Part shown: one piece after another, positions 9,064-18,039 of the stretch
How the letters are laid out: every line of letters starts with the position of its first letter
Numbering within the stretch: the first letter of the stretch is position 1
Assembly (NCBI GenBank): GCA_023387375.1
Contig: JAEWIE010000040.1
Coordinates: 62,001-126,000, forward strand
Source of the DNA: Bacteroidota bacterium
GTDB lineage: Bacteria; Bacteroidota; Bacteroidia; Flavobacteriales; Weeksellaceae
DNA: 64,000 nucleotides
Direction: 5' to 3'
Notes under the pieces: generated by a model
Seen by the model: the letters and a program-made list of their open reading frames with translations, nothing else
Databases searched by the model: none
Told to the model about the DNA's origin: nothing
Program-made: the position numbers and the translations under genes

Positions 9064-10611
9064 TTACACCATAGGAAGTTTGACCGTAAAACAAGATCCC
9101 TTTCCTAAGGTGGATTCTACGTGAATACTTCCTTTGTGGAGCTCTACTATTTTCTTTACGTAGGAAAGTCCTAGTCCTTGTCCTTTGACATTATGAATAT
9201 TCCCGGTTTCCTCACGGAAGAACTTCTCAAAAATTTTCATTTTGTTTCCTGTTTCCATGCCCATACCCTTGTCCTTAATTTCGATGACATAAAAAGAGCC
9301 TTCATTTCGAGTTTGAACTAGAATTTCGGGAGCCTCAGGCGAGTACTTATTCGCGTTGTCAAGTAAATTCACGAGCATATTAGAAAGGTGAAACTCATCA
9401 ATTTTAAAGGTATACTCTTTGGCTTCAAAATTTTGAATAAGTCTCCCCCCTCTTTCATGCACGATCAGTTCAAAAGACTGCGTTATTTTTTGGATTAAAC
9501 TTCTTACGTTGGTTTCTTTGAGGAACAGTTGAACCTCGTTACGCTCTAACTTAGACATATTTAGCACATTTTCCACTTGCTTTTTCATTCGCAAATTTTC
9601 TTGCTTGATAAGCTGTGAATAGTACTTTACTTTTTCAGGAACACTGGCAATTTTATCATTTGCAAGTGAGTCTGTCGCAACCGAAATCGTCGCGAGTGGG
9701 GTTTTGAACTCATGCGACATATTGTTAATAAAATCCGTTTTGATGTCTGCAATTTTCTTCTGCTGCATCATGTAATTGATGGATGTCACATAGATTCCTA
9801 AGATGGTGAGTAGAGACAAAAATGTCCCTAATAGCATAGGAAGGTTGTTCTTAATCAATGAGAAATTTTGACGAGGAAACACGAGAGAAAGCGTATATAA
9901 AGGATGGTCATCCGCATCGCGGAAAAGTACTTCTTCATACTTCGTATTTTGATTTTGCGTTTGGTAGTTAACATTGGCTATACTCGTCACATTTCCATTT
10001 TTGTCAAAGATTCCGTAGCCAAAGTCAATGCTGATTCCGTGCTCGATCAAAGACTGTCGAACAATCGAATCAATCGCCTTAGGCTCTACTCTTTTTTCAA
10101 TAGGACGGTTGTTGCCGACAATACGGTAAAACTCTTTTAGATTGTATTCCCCTGAATTAATGGAACTATTAAGTGCCGCGGTCAGAGGTTCTGCGTGCGA
10201 GGAATCCTTCGCTTGTTTCACGAGAACCTCATCGGTCCACATTTTGATCCGATTTAAACTATCACCTGTATTGGCAATCGGTAAATTTTCCCTCTCAATA
10301 ATATTCTGTTGATACGTAATGGTCCTTCTCGTTGCAGAGTCCTCAGTTTGCTGTATGATGGTAGAACTAGGCTGCTTACTGTTGGCAATGACCGTATTTC
10401 CAAAATTTTTAAACGTTTCATTTAAATATTTATCCACCTCCAGATCATTAAGTTCTCTTACGGAACTTACGAGCGAAGCTTCTACTTTGTTTGAAAAATC
10501 CTGATCTAACGCACCGTAGTACTCTTTTAACCATTTGATTTGAAGCGTCACAAAAACCACCACAGAAATTGACATCAAAATGGAGATGATAGGAATAAAG
10601 CGTTGATTCAT
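9064..10611 (-). CDS. Sensor histidine kinase (RprX-like)
   Basis: This is the membrane sensor for the regulator downstream. It has TM1 at about 7-27, a periplasmic region of some 230 residues, and TM2 at about 257-279. A dimerisation and phosphoacceptor helix follows with His300 in NNMSHEFKTPLA. The ATP-binding domain carries the N box (LLDNANKYS), a G1 box (DKGMGM) and a G2 box (GQGLGLSY). I see no HAMP domain between TM2 and His300; only about 20 residues join them. The periplasmic domain matches no fold I can name, so the ligand is unknown. Confidence 0.9.
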   Translation of the reverse strand: MNQRFIPIISILMSISVVVFVTLQIKWLKEYYGALDQDFSNKVEASLVSSVRELNDLEVDKYLNETFKNFGNTVIANSKQPSSTIIQQTEDSATRRTITYQQNIIERENLPIANTGDSLNRIKMWTDEVLVKQAKDSSHAEPLTAALNSSINSGEYNLKEFYRIVGNNRPIEKRVEPKAIDSIVRQSLIEHGISIDFGYGIFDKNGNVTSIANVNYQTQNQNTKYEEVLFRDADDHPLYTLSLVFPRQNFSLIKNNLPMLLGTFLSLLTILGIYVTSINYMMQQKKIADIKTDFINNMSHEFKTPLATISVATDSLANDKIASVPEKVKYYSQLIKQENLRMKKQVENVLNMSKLERNEVQLFLKETNVRSLIQKITQSFELIVHERGGRLIQNFEAKEYTFKIDEFHLSNMLVNLLDNANKYSPEAPEILVQTRNEGSFYVIEIKDKGMGMETGNKMKIFEKFFREETGNIHNVKGQGLGLSYVKKIVELHKGSIHVESTLGKGSCFTVKLPMV

Positions 10612-10730
10612 GAGCTCTTTTTAAGTTTCAATTGTTAAAATTAAACCATTTAACAATATAAATACAAAAAATAGGCCAGTAAATTAAGCAAACTCTCTTA
10701 AAACATTGGTTTTTAACACAATTATTTCAA

Positions 10731-11105
10731 TTATGCTTTGGATAGAGAATCGAGAACCTCTTGAGAAAAGAGATTTTCATCTATAAAATACTGAACAACT
10801 GCCTTTTTCATCAAAATCGTTTGTTCATTTGGCTTTAGTTCAGGCATCTCTGCTTTGACTTTAAAATGAGGATATCCCGCATCGTCGTAATGCGAAAATT
10901 CGTAAAACCCATAAGGTTCGAGAAGTCGACAAACCGCAATGTGAATCAAATTCAGTTTGTCTTCCTTGGAGTATTTTTGTTTGCCGCTGCCTAGTTCCTG
11001 GACTCCTATTAAAAAGAGCACTGTTTCAATGGCTACGTGCGGTTCTGTATCAAAATTGGTTTCAAAGAAGCGTTCAACTTCGCTCCATAATTCGTTTTCT
11101 GTCAT
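10731..11105 (-). CDS. Conserved small protein coupled to oligopeptidase B, function unknown
   Basis: The 124-residue protein is acidic, soluble-looking and probably helical, with no signal peptide, membrane helix or metal motif. Its ATG overlaps the TGA stop of the peptidase gene (ATGA at 11102-11105), so it is very likely made from the same message by coupled translation. I do not recognise a named domain. Aromatic residues near the middle (GFYEFSHYDDAGYPHF) look like the conserved core. The tight coupling suggests a role linked to the peptidase, but this could simply be genome packing. Confidence 0.75.
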   Translation of the reverse strand: MTENELWSEVERFFETNFDTEPHVAIETVLFLIGVQELGSGKQKYSKEDKLNLIHIAVCRLLEPYGFYEFSHYDDAGYPHFKVKAEMPELKPNEQTILMKKAVVQYFIDENLFSQEVLDSLSKA

Positions 11106-13147
11106 GTCGTTTGTTCTAATTTTAATAAAAAAGCAAATTCTAATGCTTCTTCTTTTAGGGACTCAAAGCGTCCTGCAGCACCCCCATGTCCAGAATCCAT
11201 GTCCGTCTTTAGAAGAATAAGATTCTTCGATTGGCTGTGCTCTCTTAGCTTCGCAACCCATTTGGCCGGTTCCCAGTATTGCACTTGGGAATCGTTAAAT
11301 CCTGTGGTTACCAAAAGATTTGGATAAGGAAGATCCCTTACATTGTCGTAGGGTGAATAGGACTTCATATAGTCATAATACTCCTTTTCATTTGGGTTCC
11401 CCCACTCGTCATACTCCCCTGTGGTTAGTGGAATCGATGCATCTAGCATGGTGGTTACGACATCCACAAACGGAACTTCCGCGACAACGCCGTGATAAAG
11501 AGTCGGTTCTAAATTCATTATTACACCCATCAAAAGACCTCCGGCGCTACCCCCCATCGCATACAAATGACGTGAAGAGGTCATTTCACGAGCAATTAAT
11601 TCTTTGCTTACGTCAATAAAATCATAAAAAGTATTCTTCTTTTGAAGCATCTTTCCATCCAAATACCATTCGCGACCTAAATACTCCCCTCCACGTACAT
11701 GGGCAATGGCGTAGACAAATCCTCTGTCGAGCAAAGAGAGTCTTACGCTCGAAAAATGAGCATCCACCGTACTTCCATAACTACCATAGCCGTACAAAAG
11801 CAAAGGCGTTTCAGGCGAGAGCGCTGTATTCTTATGATGAACCAGTGAAACGGGTATTTTTTTTCCATCCCTCGCTTTGACCCATAGTCGATCTGAAGTA
11901 TAGTTTTCAATGGTAAACTCCGGATCCATAATTTGATTCTCTTTAAGGACTATACTCTTTCTTTGTGCCATGTCGTAATTGCACACTCGGCTCGGATGCG
12001 TAAGAGAACTATATCCATACTGAAGTTGATCCGTATCAAAATCTAAATTAAGACCTATATAAGCCGTGTAGGTTGGATCCTCAAAAGGAAGAAAATGCGA
12101 TTCGTTTGTTCTGCGATCTACGATCCGAATGGAAAGTAAACCTCCACGCCTTTCTTCCACGACAAGGTAGTTTTCAAAGACTTCAAACCCTTCTAGTAGT
12201 GAATAGGAATCGTAGGGCAGAAGCTCTTGCCAATGTTCTTTCGTAGGAGTTGACAAACTTGTTTTCATTAACTTGAAGTTCGTCGCTCCGCCTTCATTGG
12301 TTAAAAGTATCCATTCTTCTTTGTATGGCTCCACGCAGTACTCTAATCCTTCTTCACGAGGCTGGATTAAGGTCCAGCTCTCTAAAGGCTCATCAGATTT
12401 TAAAAACCAGCACTCATCCGAAAGTGTGCTGGAAATCCCTAAGAGAATATACTCCTGGGATTTGGATTTTTGTACATGCACATCGAAGGCTTCGTCCTTC
12501 TCGAAAAAGACAAGTACATCCTGTGAGGGATCGGTACCTATCTTATGTCGATACACTCGGCTGGCGCGCAGCTGCTCGTCGAGTCTCACATAAAAAACAT
12601 GGGTGTTATCTTCGGCCCACACTAGTTTTCCAGTCGTGTTTTTTAGCTCGTCCTTTAAAACCTCGCCTGTACGCAAATTTTTAATCGAAATGGAATAACT
12701 TCGGTCTCCCGCTGTATCCCACGCATAGCTAGCAAGCTCATTTCCTGGACTTACGGCCACGCTCCCAATCTCAAAAAAATCATATCCTTGCGCAAGAAGG
12801 TTTACATCGACTATCGTTTCACTCTCTGCCTCAAGCGATCCTTTTTTGCGAACAAAAACAGGATGCTCTTTGCCCTCAAAATAATGAACGATGTACCAAT
12901 ACCCATTGAATAAATAAGGCACCGACTCATCGTCCTTTTTGTAGCGCTTTTTCATCTCTTCGTAGAGCTCATTTTGAAGCTCCTGAGTGGAGGACATTTG
13001 TTCGTCGCAGTACACGTTCTCCTGTTCTAAATAAGCTCTCACCTCCTTAGAATTCCGATCGTTCATCCAATAGTAGGCATCGATTCGTAAATCGCCATGC
13101 TTTTTTAATTTCTTCTCTATTCGTTGGGCCCTAGGTGCCTGCATCAT
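11102..13147 (-). CDS. ptrB: Oligopeptidase B-type serine peptidase (S9A)
   Basis: The 681-residue protein has the prolyl-oligopeptidase layout: an N-terminal seven-bladed propeller region and a C-terminal alpha/beta hydrolase. The nucleophile is in GGSAGGLLMG, the acid is probably the Asp in GFNDSQV, and the catalytic His is in SGHGG. The start region with HGD-x-R-x-D-x-YYWMNDR is typical of oligopeptidase B, which cuts short peptides after Arg or Lys. There is no signal peptide, so it acts in the cytoplasm. Two adjacent ATG codons (13147, 13144) are possible starts. It overlaps the small gene downstream. Confidence 0.92.
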   Translation of the reverse strand: MMQAPRAQRIEKKLKKHGDLRIDAYYWMNDRNSKEVRAYLEQENVYCDEQMSSTQELQNELYEEMKKRYKKDDESVPYLFNGYWYIVHYFEGKEHPVFVRKKGSLEAESETIVDVNLLAQGYDFFEIGSVAVSPGNELASYAWDTAGDRSYSISIKNLRTGEVLKDELKNTTGKLVWAEDNTHVFYVRLDEQLRASRVYRHKIGTDPSQDVLVFFEKDEAFDVHVQKSKSQEYILLGISSTLSDECWFLKSDEPLESWTLIQPREEGLEYCVEPYKEEWILLTNEGGATNFKLMKTSLSTPTKEHWQELLPYDSYSLLEGFEVFENYLVVEERRGGLLSIRIVDRRTNESHFLPFEDPTYTAYIGLNLDFDTDQLQYGYSSLTHPSRVCNYDMAQRKSIVLKENQIMDPEFTIENYTSDRLWVKARDGKKIPVSLVHHKNTALSPETPLLLYGYGSYGSTVDAHFSSVRLSLLDRGFVYAIAHVRGGEYLGREWYLDGKMLQKKNTFYDFIDVSKELIAREMTSSRHLYAMGGSAGGLLMGVIMNLEPTLYHGVVAEVPFVDVVTTMLDASIPLTTGEYDEWGNPNEKEYYDYMKSYSPYDNVRDLPYPNLLVTTGFNDSQVQYWEPAKWVAKLREHSQSKNLILLKTDMDSGHGGAAGRFESLKEEALEFAFLLKLEQTT

Positions 13148-13230
13148 CTTATTTATAGTCTAAAAGTAACAAAAAACCATCTTATCCAAAGGGAAAAGAC
13201 GGCTTATTTTATTTTTGTCCACGAAAGGCG

Positions 13231-13971
13231 CTACTTTCCGTTGCGAATGTATTTTTCGATGGCCATGGTCATAGATGGCGTTTCCTTGGAAGGCGCCATT
13301 AGGTTAACCACAAGTCCTAATTCTTCAGCCGTTTGCTTGGTCGTGGTTCCAAACACAGCAATATGTGTGTCTTTTTGTTTATAATCCTTATAGTTTTCAA
13401 ACAAAGAACGAATTCCTTGCGGAGAGAAAAACACAAGCATGTCGTAGTCATTTACAGGAGTCTCGGAAAGATCCGCATACACTGTACGGTACATAATCGC
13501 TCTTGTCCAGTCCACTCCCGCCTTATCTAAGGTACTCGGTACGTCTGCATTCAAGACATCGGAAGAAGGAACAAGATATTTCTCATTCGGATATTTTTTG
13601 AAAAGTGGAGCTAGATCCGAAAAATGTTTTTCCCCAAAACTGATTTTGCGTTTTCTGTAGACAATATGCTTTTGCAAGTAATTGGCCACGGCTTCACTTT
13701 GACAAATATACCTCATGGTATCCGGTACTGAAAAACGCATTTCTTCTGCCAATCTAAAATAGTGGTCAATTGCATTTTTACTTGTAAAAACGATCCCTGT
13801 ATACTGACTCAAATCAATTTTTTGTGTGCGGAGCTCCTTGGCGTCCACTCCTTCCACCAAAATAAAGGGTTTGAAGTCAATTTTAATCTTCTCTTTTTTC
13901 GCGATTTCCATATAAGGAGAAGACTCGTTTGGTTCTGGTTGTGATACCAGTATAGACTTTACTTTCATCAT
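13231..13971 (-). CDS. Uroporphyrinogen-III synthase family protein (second copy)
   Basis: The protein (246 aa) starts MMKVKSILVSQPEPN and contains the family phrase GIVFTSKNAIDHYF. Later segments LVPSSDVLNADVPSTL and MLVFFSPQGIRSLFENY fit the HemD two-lobed fold. I start it at 13971; the open frame runs further upstream but overlaps the DUF4271 gene and encodes no family sequence there. It lies 10 bases downstream of DUF4271, not in the haem operon, and a partial hemD is already present at 1-180. It may be a diverged UROS paralogue with another role. Confidence 0.82.
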   Translation of the reverse strand: MMKVKSILVSQPEPNESSPYMEIAKKEKIKIDFKPFILVEGVDAKELRTQKIDLSQYTGIVFTSKNAIDHYFRLAEEMRFSVPDTMRYICQSEAVANYLQKHIVYRKRKISFGEKHFSDLAPLFKKYPNEKYLVPSSDVLNADVPSTLDKAGVDWTRAIMYRTVYADLSETPVNDYDMLVFFSPQGIRSLFENYKDYKQKDTHIAVFGTTTKQTAEELGLVVNLMAPSKETPSMTMAIEKYIRNGK

Positions 13972-13981
13972 TGATTTTCGT

Positions 13982-14629
13982 TTATAAAAAAAGCAACTTC
14001 CATAGCGCAAGTATGGGTATAAATTGCAGCGCGCAAATATACAAAATTTTATAATACCACTCTTTTGGAAGAATGTAGTTGGGGTTGAATGCGTAGAACA
14101 GAATCTTAAACAAAAACAGTCCTGCGGCCACCAGAAGCGCCAATTGGAGAAACTCCAGTCGGTTAACTGGGAAGTAATAGTAAAAAAGGATAGCACCAAT
14201 TAGCAAAAAGCACAGTGCCATATAAAATTTAGATGTCACAAAGTATAACCGTCCCCATTTGCGATCCTGTCCGACGCTGCTATAAAAAAAGAAGGTGAGG
14301 AAAAAACGCACGAAATAAAACAAACTAAAAATAGAAAGTGTATAACCAAATCGATTGAGGGAATAACCAAGTAAAGAGAGCTGCTCAATCTCTAGGGGCA
14401 CCATAGGAACATACGAACTAACCAAGGTAGATAACAAAAGAACGTACACTATAGATATCAATATCCACGTGGGAAAGATATTTCCAGAATCACTGAAGGG
14501 CGCTGTAAAAAAACCTCTGAGGCCGCGTTCGCGCTGCAAATACTGCAACACGACAATTAACACAAGCACAGAGACTAAAAGAACCCCGACTACCCAGTCC
14601 TTGTTTTCTACAATTCTTATCAAGCCCAC
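13982..14629 (-). CDS. DUF4271 integral membrane protein
   Basis: The 215-residue protein has about six hydrophobic helices and a conserved-looking C-terminal region (FNPNYILPKEWYYKILYICALQ; positions about 180-201) that I associate with DUF4271. The start is GTG at 14629; no ATG is available nearby. It lies directly upstream of the second uroporphyrinogen-III-synthase-like gene, an arrangement I recall from other Flavobacteriia, so the two may work together. Its function is not known. The promoter region is shared with the divergent glycosyltransferase gene at 14707. Confidence 0.8.
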   Translation of the reverse strand: MGLIRIVENKDWVVGVLLVSVLVLIVVLQYLQRERGLRGFFTAPFSDSGNIFPTWILISIVYVLLLSTLVSSYVPMVPLEIEQLSLLGYSLNRFGYTLSIFSLFYFVRFFLTFFFYSSVGQDRKWGRLYFVTSKFYMALCFLLIGAILFYYYFPVNRLEFLQLALLVAAGLFLFKILFYAFNPNYILPKEWYYKILYICALQFIPILALWKLLFL

Positions 14630-14689
14630 TTTGTTTTTGCAAAAGTAAGACTATTTTTAAATCCAAAAAAACGCATTTGAAAAATACAT

Positions 14690-14697
14690 TATCTTTG
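14690..14697 (+). promoter_or_regulatory. Putative -7 box for the glycosyltransferase operon
   Basis: TATCTTTG matches TAnnTTTG and ends 9 bases before the ATG at 14707. A transcript starting here would be almost leaderless and would exclude the longer open frame that begins at 14677. No good -33 TTG is seen at 17-23 bases. Confidence 0.55.
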
Positions 14698-14706
14698 CAA
14701 ATTAAT

Positions 14707-15423
14707 ATGGAAAAACTAGTCATAATTCCGACTTACAATGAGAAGGAAAACATCGAATCCATCGTTCGCGCCGTCCTAACTTTGGAGGAGAAGTTTGACG
14801 TTTTAGTGGTGGACGATTCCTCTCCCGATGGAACCGCTCAAATTGTGGAATACTTACAGAAAGAATTCCCTCTCACCCTCCATTTAACGGTTCGAAAAAC
14901 AAAGGATGGGCTAGGAAAAGCCTATATCCACGGATTTAAATGGGCGCTAGAGAGAAACTATACCTATATATTTGAGATGGATGCTGATTTTTCCCACAAC
15001 CCGAACGATCTTATTCCCCTATGGGAAGGATGCATAAATGCAGACATGAGCGTAGGAAGTAGGTATTCGCAAGGGGTAAACGTAGTGAATTGGCCCATGG
15101 GACGAGTGCTTCTCTCTTATTTCGCCTCTAAATACGTACAAATCGTTTTGGGAATCCCGGTGCATGATACCACCGCTGGGTTTGTCTGCTTTAAAGCAAG
15201 TACCCTTCGTGCGATCGACTTAAAGCGTATCAAATTAAAGGGCTACGGTTTTCAAGTAGAGATGAAATACCGCGTTTTTAAAAAAGGACTTAAAATTAAG
15301 GAGGTACCGATTATATTTACGAACCGTCTGCTTGGAGAAAGCAAAATGAATGGTGGGATTATTGGAGAGGCCATTTTCGGAATTCTTAATTTACGCCTGA
15401 AATCAATACTAGGAAAGTTATGA
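14707..15423 (+). CDS. Polyprenol-phosphate mannosyltransferase-like GT2 enzyme
   Basis: This is a cytoplasmic-face family 2 glycosyltransferase of the dolichol-phosphate mannose synthase type, transferring a sugar from a nucleotide donor to a polyprenyl phosphate. It begins MEKLVIIPTYNEKENI, with DDSSPDGTA for nucleotide binding, the metal motif FEMDADFSHNP, and GSRYSQG and HDTTAGFVCFK further on. At 238 aa it has the catalytic domain only, with no C-terminal membrane segment. The actual sugar and lipid are not shown by the sequence. Its stop overlaps the start of the DUF4296 lipoprotein (ATGA). Confidence 0.88.
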   Translation: MEKLVIIPTYNEKENIESIVRAVLTLEEKFDVLVVDDSSPDGTAQIVEYLQKEFPLTLHLTVRKTKDGLGKAYIHGFKWALERNYTYIFEMDADFSHNPNDLIPLWEGCINADMSVGSRYSQGVNVVNWPMGRVLLSYFASKYVQIVLGIPVHDTTAGFVCFKASTLRAIDLKRIKLKGYGFQVEMKYRVFKKGLKIKEVPIIFTNRLLGESKMNGGIIGEAIFGILNLRLKSILGKL

Positions 15424-15797
15424 AAAAACTAGGGCTTCTTTTTCTTCTATTCTTTGCGATTGCCTGTCAAAAATCAGGCGTTGTAGACGAACCTAAGAAT
15501 CTAATTCCCCAGGATCAGATGGCGAGAATCATTGCAGAATTCGCAGTGAGCGAGCAAGTAAGTTATCAAACTAGTGCCGGAAATTTAGAAACAATCTCTC
15601 GCTATGTACTTGCCTCTGAGAAAGTGAGCGCCAGCGCCTTTCAAGAAAGTTATAATTATTATATCGCTTCCCCAAGGGAACTTGAAAAAATCCTTTTAGA
15701 GGCCCAACAGATCGTAGTGGACAAAGACCCCAAAGCAAAAAGTTATATTGATAAAAAATTAAAAGAAGTGGGCTCCACGCCTGCTTTTGCAAGATAA
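15420..15797 (+). CDS. DUF4296 lipoprotein
   Basis: The 125-residue protein has a lipoprotein signal with the lipobox around FAIAC (Cys16). The mature part begins with IPQDQMARIIAEFAVSEQ, the region I associate with DUF4296. The rest is helical and charged. It overlaps the upstream glycosyltransferase by 4 bases and is 3 bases from tgt, so it is cotranscribed. The function is unknown; the lipobox places it in the envelope, facing the periplasm. Confidence 0.8.
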   Translation: MKKLGLLFLLFFAIACQKSGVVDEPKNLIPQDQMARIIAEFAVSEQVSYQTSAGNLETISRYVLASEKVSASAFQESYNYYIASPRELEKILLEAQQIVVDKDPKAKSYIDKKLKEVGSTPAFAR

Positions 15798-15800
15798 ATT

Positions 15801-16937
15801 ATGGGAAAACCCTTTTTTCAAATTGAGAAAAAATCAGAAAGCAAAGCCCGTGCGGGTATACTTTCCACAGACCATGGCGAGATTCAAACGCCTATATTCA
15901 TGCCTGTAGGCACGGTAGCCTCTGTAAAAACCGTGCACCAAAGAGAACTTAAAGAGGATATAAAGGCCCAGATCATCCTAGGGAACACCTACCATTTGTA
16001 TCTTCGTCCGACTATGGACATTATGGAAAGAGCCGGAGGCCTGCACAAATTCATGAACTGGCAAGGACCCATTCTAACCGATTCAGGTGGCTACCAAGTC
16101 TTTTCGCTCTCGAAAAGTAGAAAAATGACGGAAGAAGGTGTGCAGTTTAAATCGCATATCGATGGAAGCCTTCATTTCATTTCTCCAGAAAAATCGATGG
16201 AAATCCAGCGACAAATTGGAGGTGATATCTTTATGGCCTTTGATGAGTGTACGCCCTATCCTTGCGAATATAACTTAGCCAAAGAGTCTATGGAAATGAC
16301 CCACCGCTGGTTAAAACGCTGCATTGACTGGGTAAAAGAGAACAAGGAACTTTACGATCACAAACAAAGACTCTTTCCTATTGTACAAGGATCCACGTAC
16401 TCAGATCTAAGAAAACAATCTGCCGAATTCATCTCTGAACAAGGTGCAGAAGGAAATGCCATTGGTGGACTCTCTGTAGGTGAGCCAGAAGAGGAAATGT
16501 ACCGTATCACAAACGAAGTAACCGATATTTTGCCTATCGATAAACCTCGCTACTTAATGGGCGTTGGAACGCCTTGGAATATTCTTGAGGCAATTGGTCT
16601 TGGAATCGACATGATGGACTGCGTTATGCCTACCCGAAATGCGCGCAATGCAATGCTCTTTACTTGGAACGGTGTCATGAACATGAAAAACCAAAAATGG
16701 AAGGACGATTTTTCACCGCTCGATTCTTTTGGAACTAGTTTTGTTGATAAGGAATACTCAAAAGCGTACGTAAGACACCTTTTCGTATCAAAAGAATACT
16801 TAGCCAAACAAATCGCTTCGATTCACAACTTAGCGTTTTACCTCGATCTTGTACGCGTGGCAAGAGAACATATTGTAATGGGAGACTTTTACGCGTGGAA
16901 AGATTCTGTTCTGCCTAACTTAAAACAAAGACTCTAG
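15801..16937 (+). CDS. tgt: tRNA-guanine transglycosylase (queuosine pathway)
   Basis: The enzyme exchanges guanine-34 for preQ1 in tRNAs with GUN anticodons. The 378-residue protein has the general acid region LTDSGGYQVFSLS, GGLSVGEP, and the nucleophile Asp in MDCVMPTRNARN. Odd feature: the zinc site of the classical enzyme (three Cys before a final His) is missing. The region at about residues 308-316 reads DSFGTSFVDK with no cysteine, while the His in SIHNLAFY (His342) is kept. I recall the same replacement in other Bacteroidota, so it is probably a lineage trait and the enzyme is active. It is 7 bases from the permease gene downstream. Confidence 0.95.
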   Translation: MGKPFFQIEKKSESKARAGILSTDHGEIQTPIFMPVGTVASVKTVHQRELKEDIKAQIILGNTYHLYLRPTMDIMERAGGLHKFMNWQGPILTDSGGYQVFSLSKSRKMTEEGVQFKSHIDGSLHFISPEKSMEIQRQIGGDIFMAFDECTPYPCEYNLAKESMEMTHRWLKRCIDWVKENKELYDHKQRLFPIVQGSTYSDLRKQSAEFISEQGAEGNAIGGLSVGEPEEEMYRITNEVTDILPIDKPRYLMGVGTPWNILEAIGLGIDMMDCVMPTRNARNAMLFTWNGVMNMKNQKWKDDFSPLDSFGTSFVDKEYSKAYVRHLFVSKEYLAKQIASIHNLAFYLDLVRVAREHIVMGDFYAWKDSVLPNLKQRL

Positions 16938-16944
16938 TTTCTTT

Positions 16945-18039
16945 ATGACCATACTAGATAAATATATCATTAAAAAATACTTAGGGACTTTAGGGTTCAT
17001 GCTACTACTACTTTCTTTAATTGTAGTTGTAATCGACGTGCAATCTAAATCTCCAAGAATTGAAGGAAATGGTTTTACCGTAGGCTATTTTCTACTTAAT
17101 TTCTATCCATTTTGGATGATCTATTTGGTCATTACGTTTATGTCTATCTTGGTGTTCATTTCCGTAATTTACTTCACCTCTCGACTGGCTAACAACACAG
17201 AAATTGTAGCCATAATCAGTAGTGGAGCTAGTTTCCATAGGTTTGCTCGTCCTTACTTTATTGCTTCTGGCGTCATTGCAATTCTTTCTTTAGCCACGAA
17301 CCATTTTGTGCTTCCTTGGGCCAATATTCAGAAAAACAAATTGGAAGTATATACCATGGGGGACACTTCGAAAGAGAAAATTTTAGGGAATGTGGAAATC
17401 GCAACTCAGCTCTCTCCTACCACGTTCATCTTTATTCACAATTACAACCGAAAAGAAAAACGAGGCTCGAGCTTTCTATTTCAAAAGTTTGACAAAAACC
17501 GAAAACTCATCGAGGAAATTTCTGCTAATGAAATTTTTTGGGATGCAAAAAAGAATAAATTCACCATTACGAGTTACTTGCAGCGAAAAAGCGCACCAAA
17601 TCAAACGGAAAAAATATCAAATGGAGATTTGAAAGACATGAGTTTTGGGTATCCACCGGAAGAATTATTCCCAGACGAATTTTTGGGCCAAACGAAAACG
17701 ACGCCGAAACTTTTAAAATTAATTGAGCAGGAGAAAAACAAAGGAAACAAAAATTTAAATTACTTTTTAAACGAACTCCATTTAAGAACTTCGATGCCTG
17801 TTTCCATCATTATTCTTACAATTCTTGCGCTTTCACTCTCTTCTCAAAAGAAAAGAGGAGGTCTAGGCGTCAATTTAGCCATCGGAATCTCTCTTGCCTT
17901 TGCCTTTGTCTTTTCCTTTGAAGCGCTAAAGGTGGTATCTCAAAACAATGTGCTCCCTCCTATGTTAGCCATGTGGCTTCCTAATCTAATTTTCGGCCCG
18001 ATGGCCTTAATACTTTATTTTAGAAGATCGAATCAGTAA
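16945..18039 (+). CDS. LptF/LptG family permease (lipopolysaccharide export)
   Basis: The 364-residue protein has the YjgP/YjgQ layout: three N-terminal membrane helices (to about residue 115), a periplasmic beta domain of about 160 residues, and three C-terminal helices. LptF and LptG pull lipopolysaccharide from the inner membrane together with the ATPase LptB. One such gene is present here; the partner permease and LptB are not in this window. It follows tgt by 7 bases. Its last 7 bases overlap the 3' end of birA on the other strand. Confidence 0.88.
   Translation: MTILDKYIIKKYLGTLGFMLLLLSLIVVVIDVQSKSPRIEGNGFTVGYFLLNFYPFWMIYLVITFMSILVFISVIYFTSRLANNTEIVAIISSGASFHRFARPYFIASGVIAILSLATNHFVLPWANIQKNKLEVYTMGDTSKEKILGNVEIATQLSPTTFIFIHNYNRKEKRGSSFLFQKFDKNRKLIEEISANEIFWDAKKNKFTITSYLQRKSAPNQTEKISNGDLKDMSFGYPPEELFPDEFLGQTKTTPKLLKLIEQEKNKGNKNLNYFLNELHLRTSMPVSIIILTILALSLSSQKKRGGLGVNLAIGISLAFAFVFSFEALKVVSQNNVLPPMLAMWLPNLIFGPMALILYFRRSNQ

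Noticed and set aside
12273..12684. Overlapping plus-strand frames inside ptrB
   Set aside because: These are shadows of the peptidase propeller region without start signals or domain content.
13972..14199. Upstream extension of the second UROS-like gene
   Set aside because: The extra 76 codons overlap the DUF4271 gene and show no family sequence; the MMKVKSILVSQ start is the normal one.
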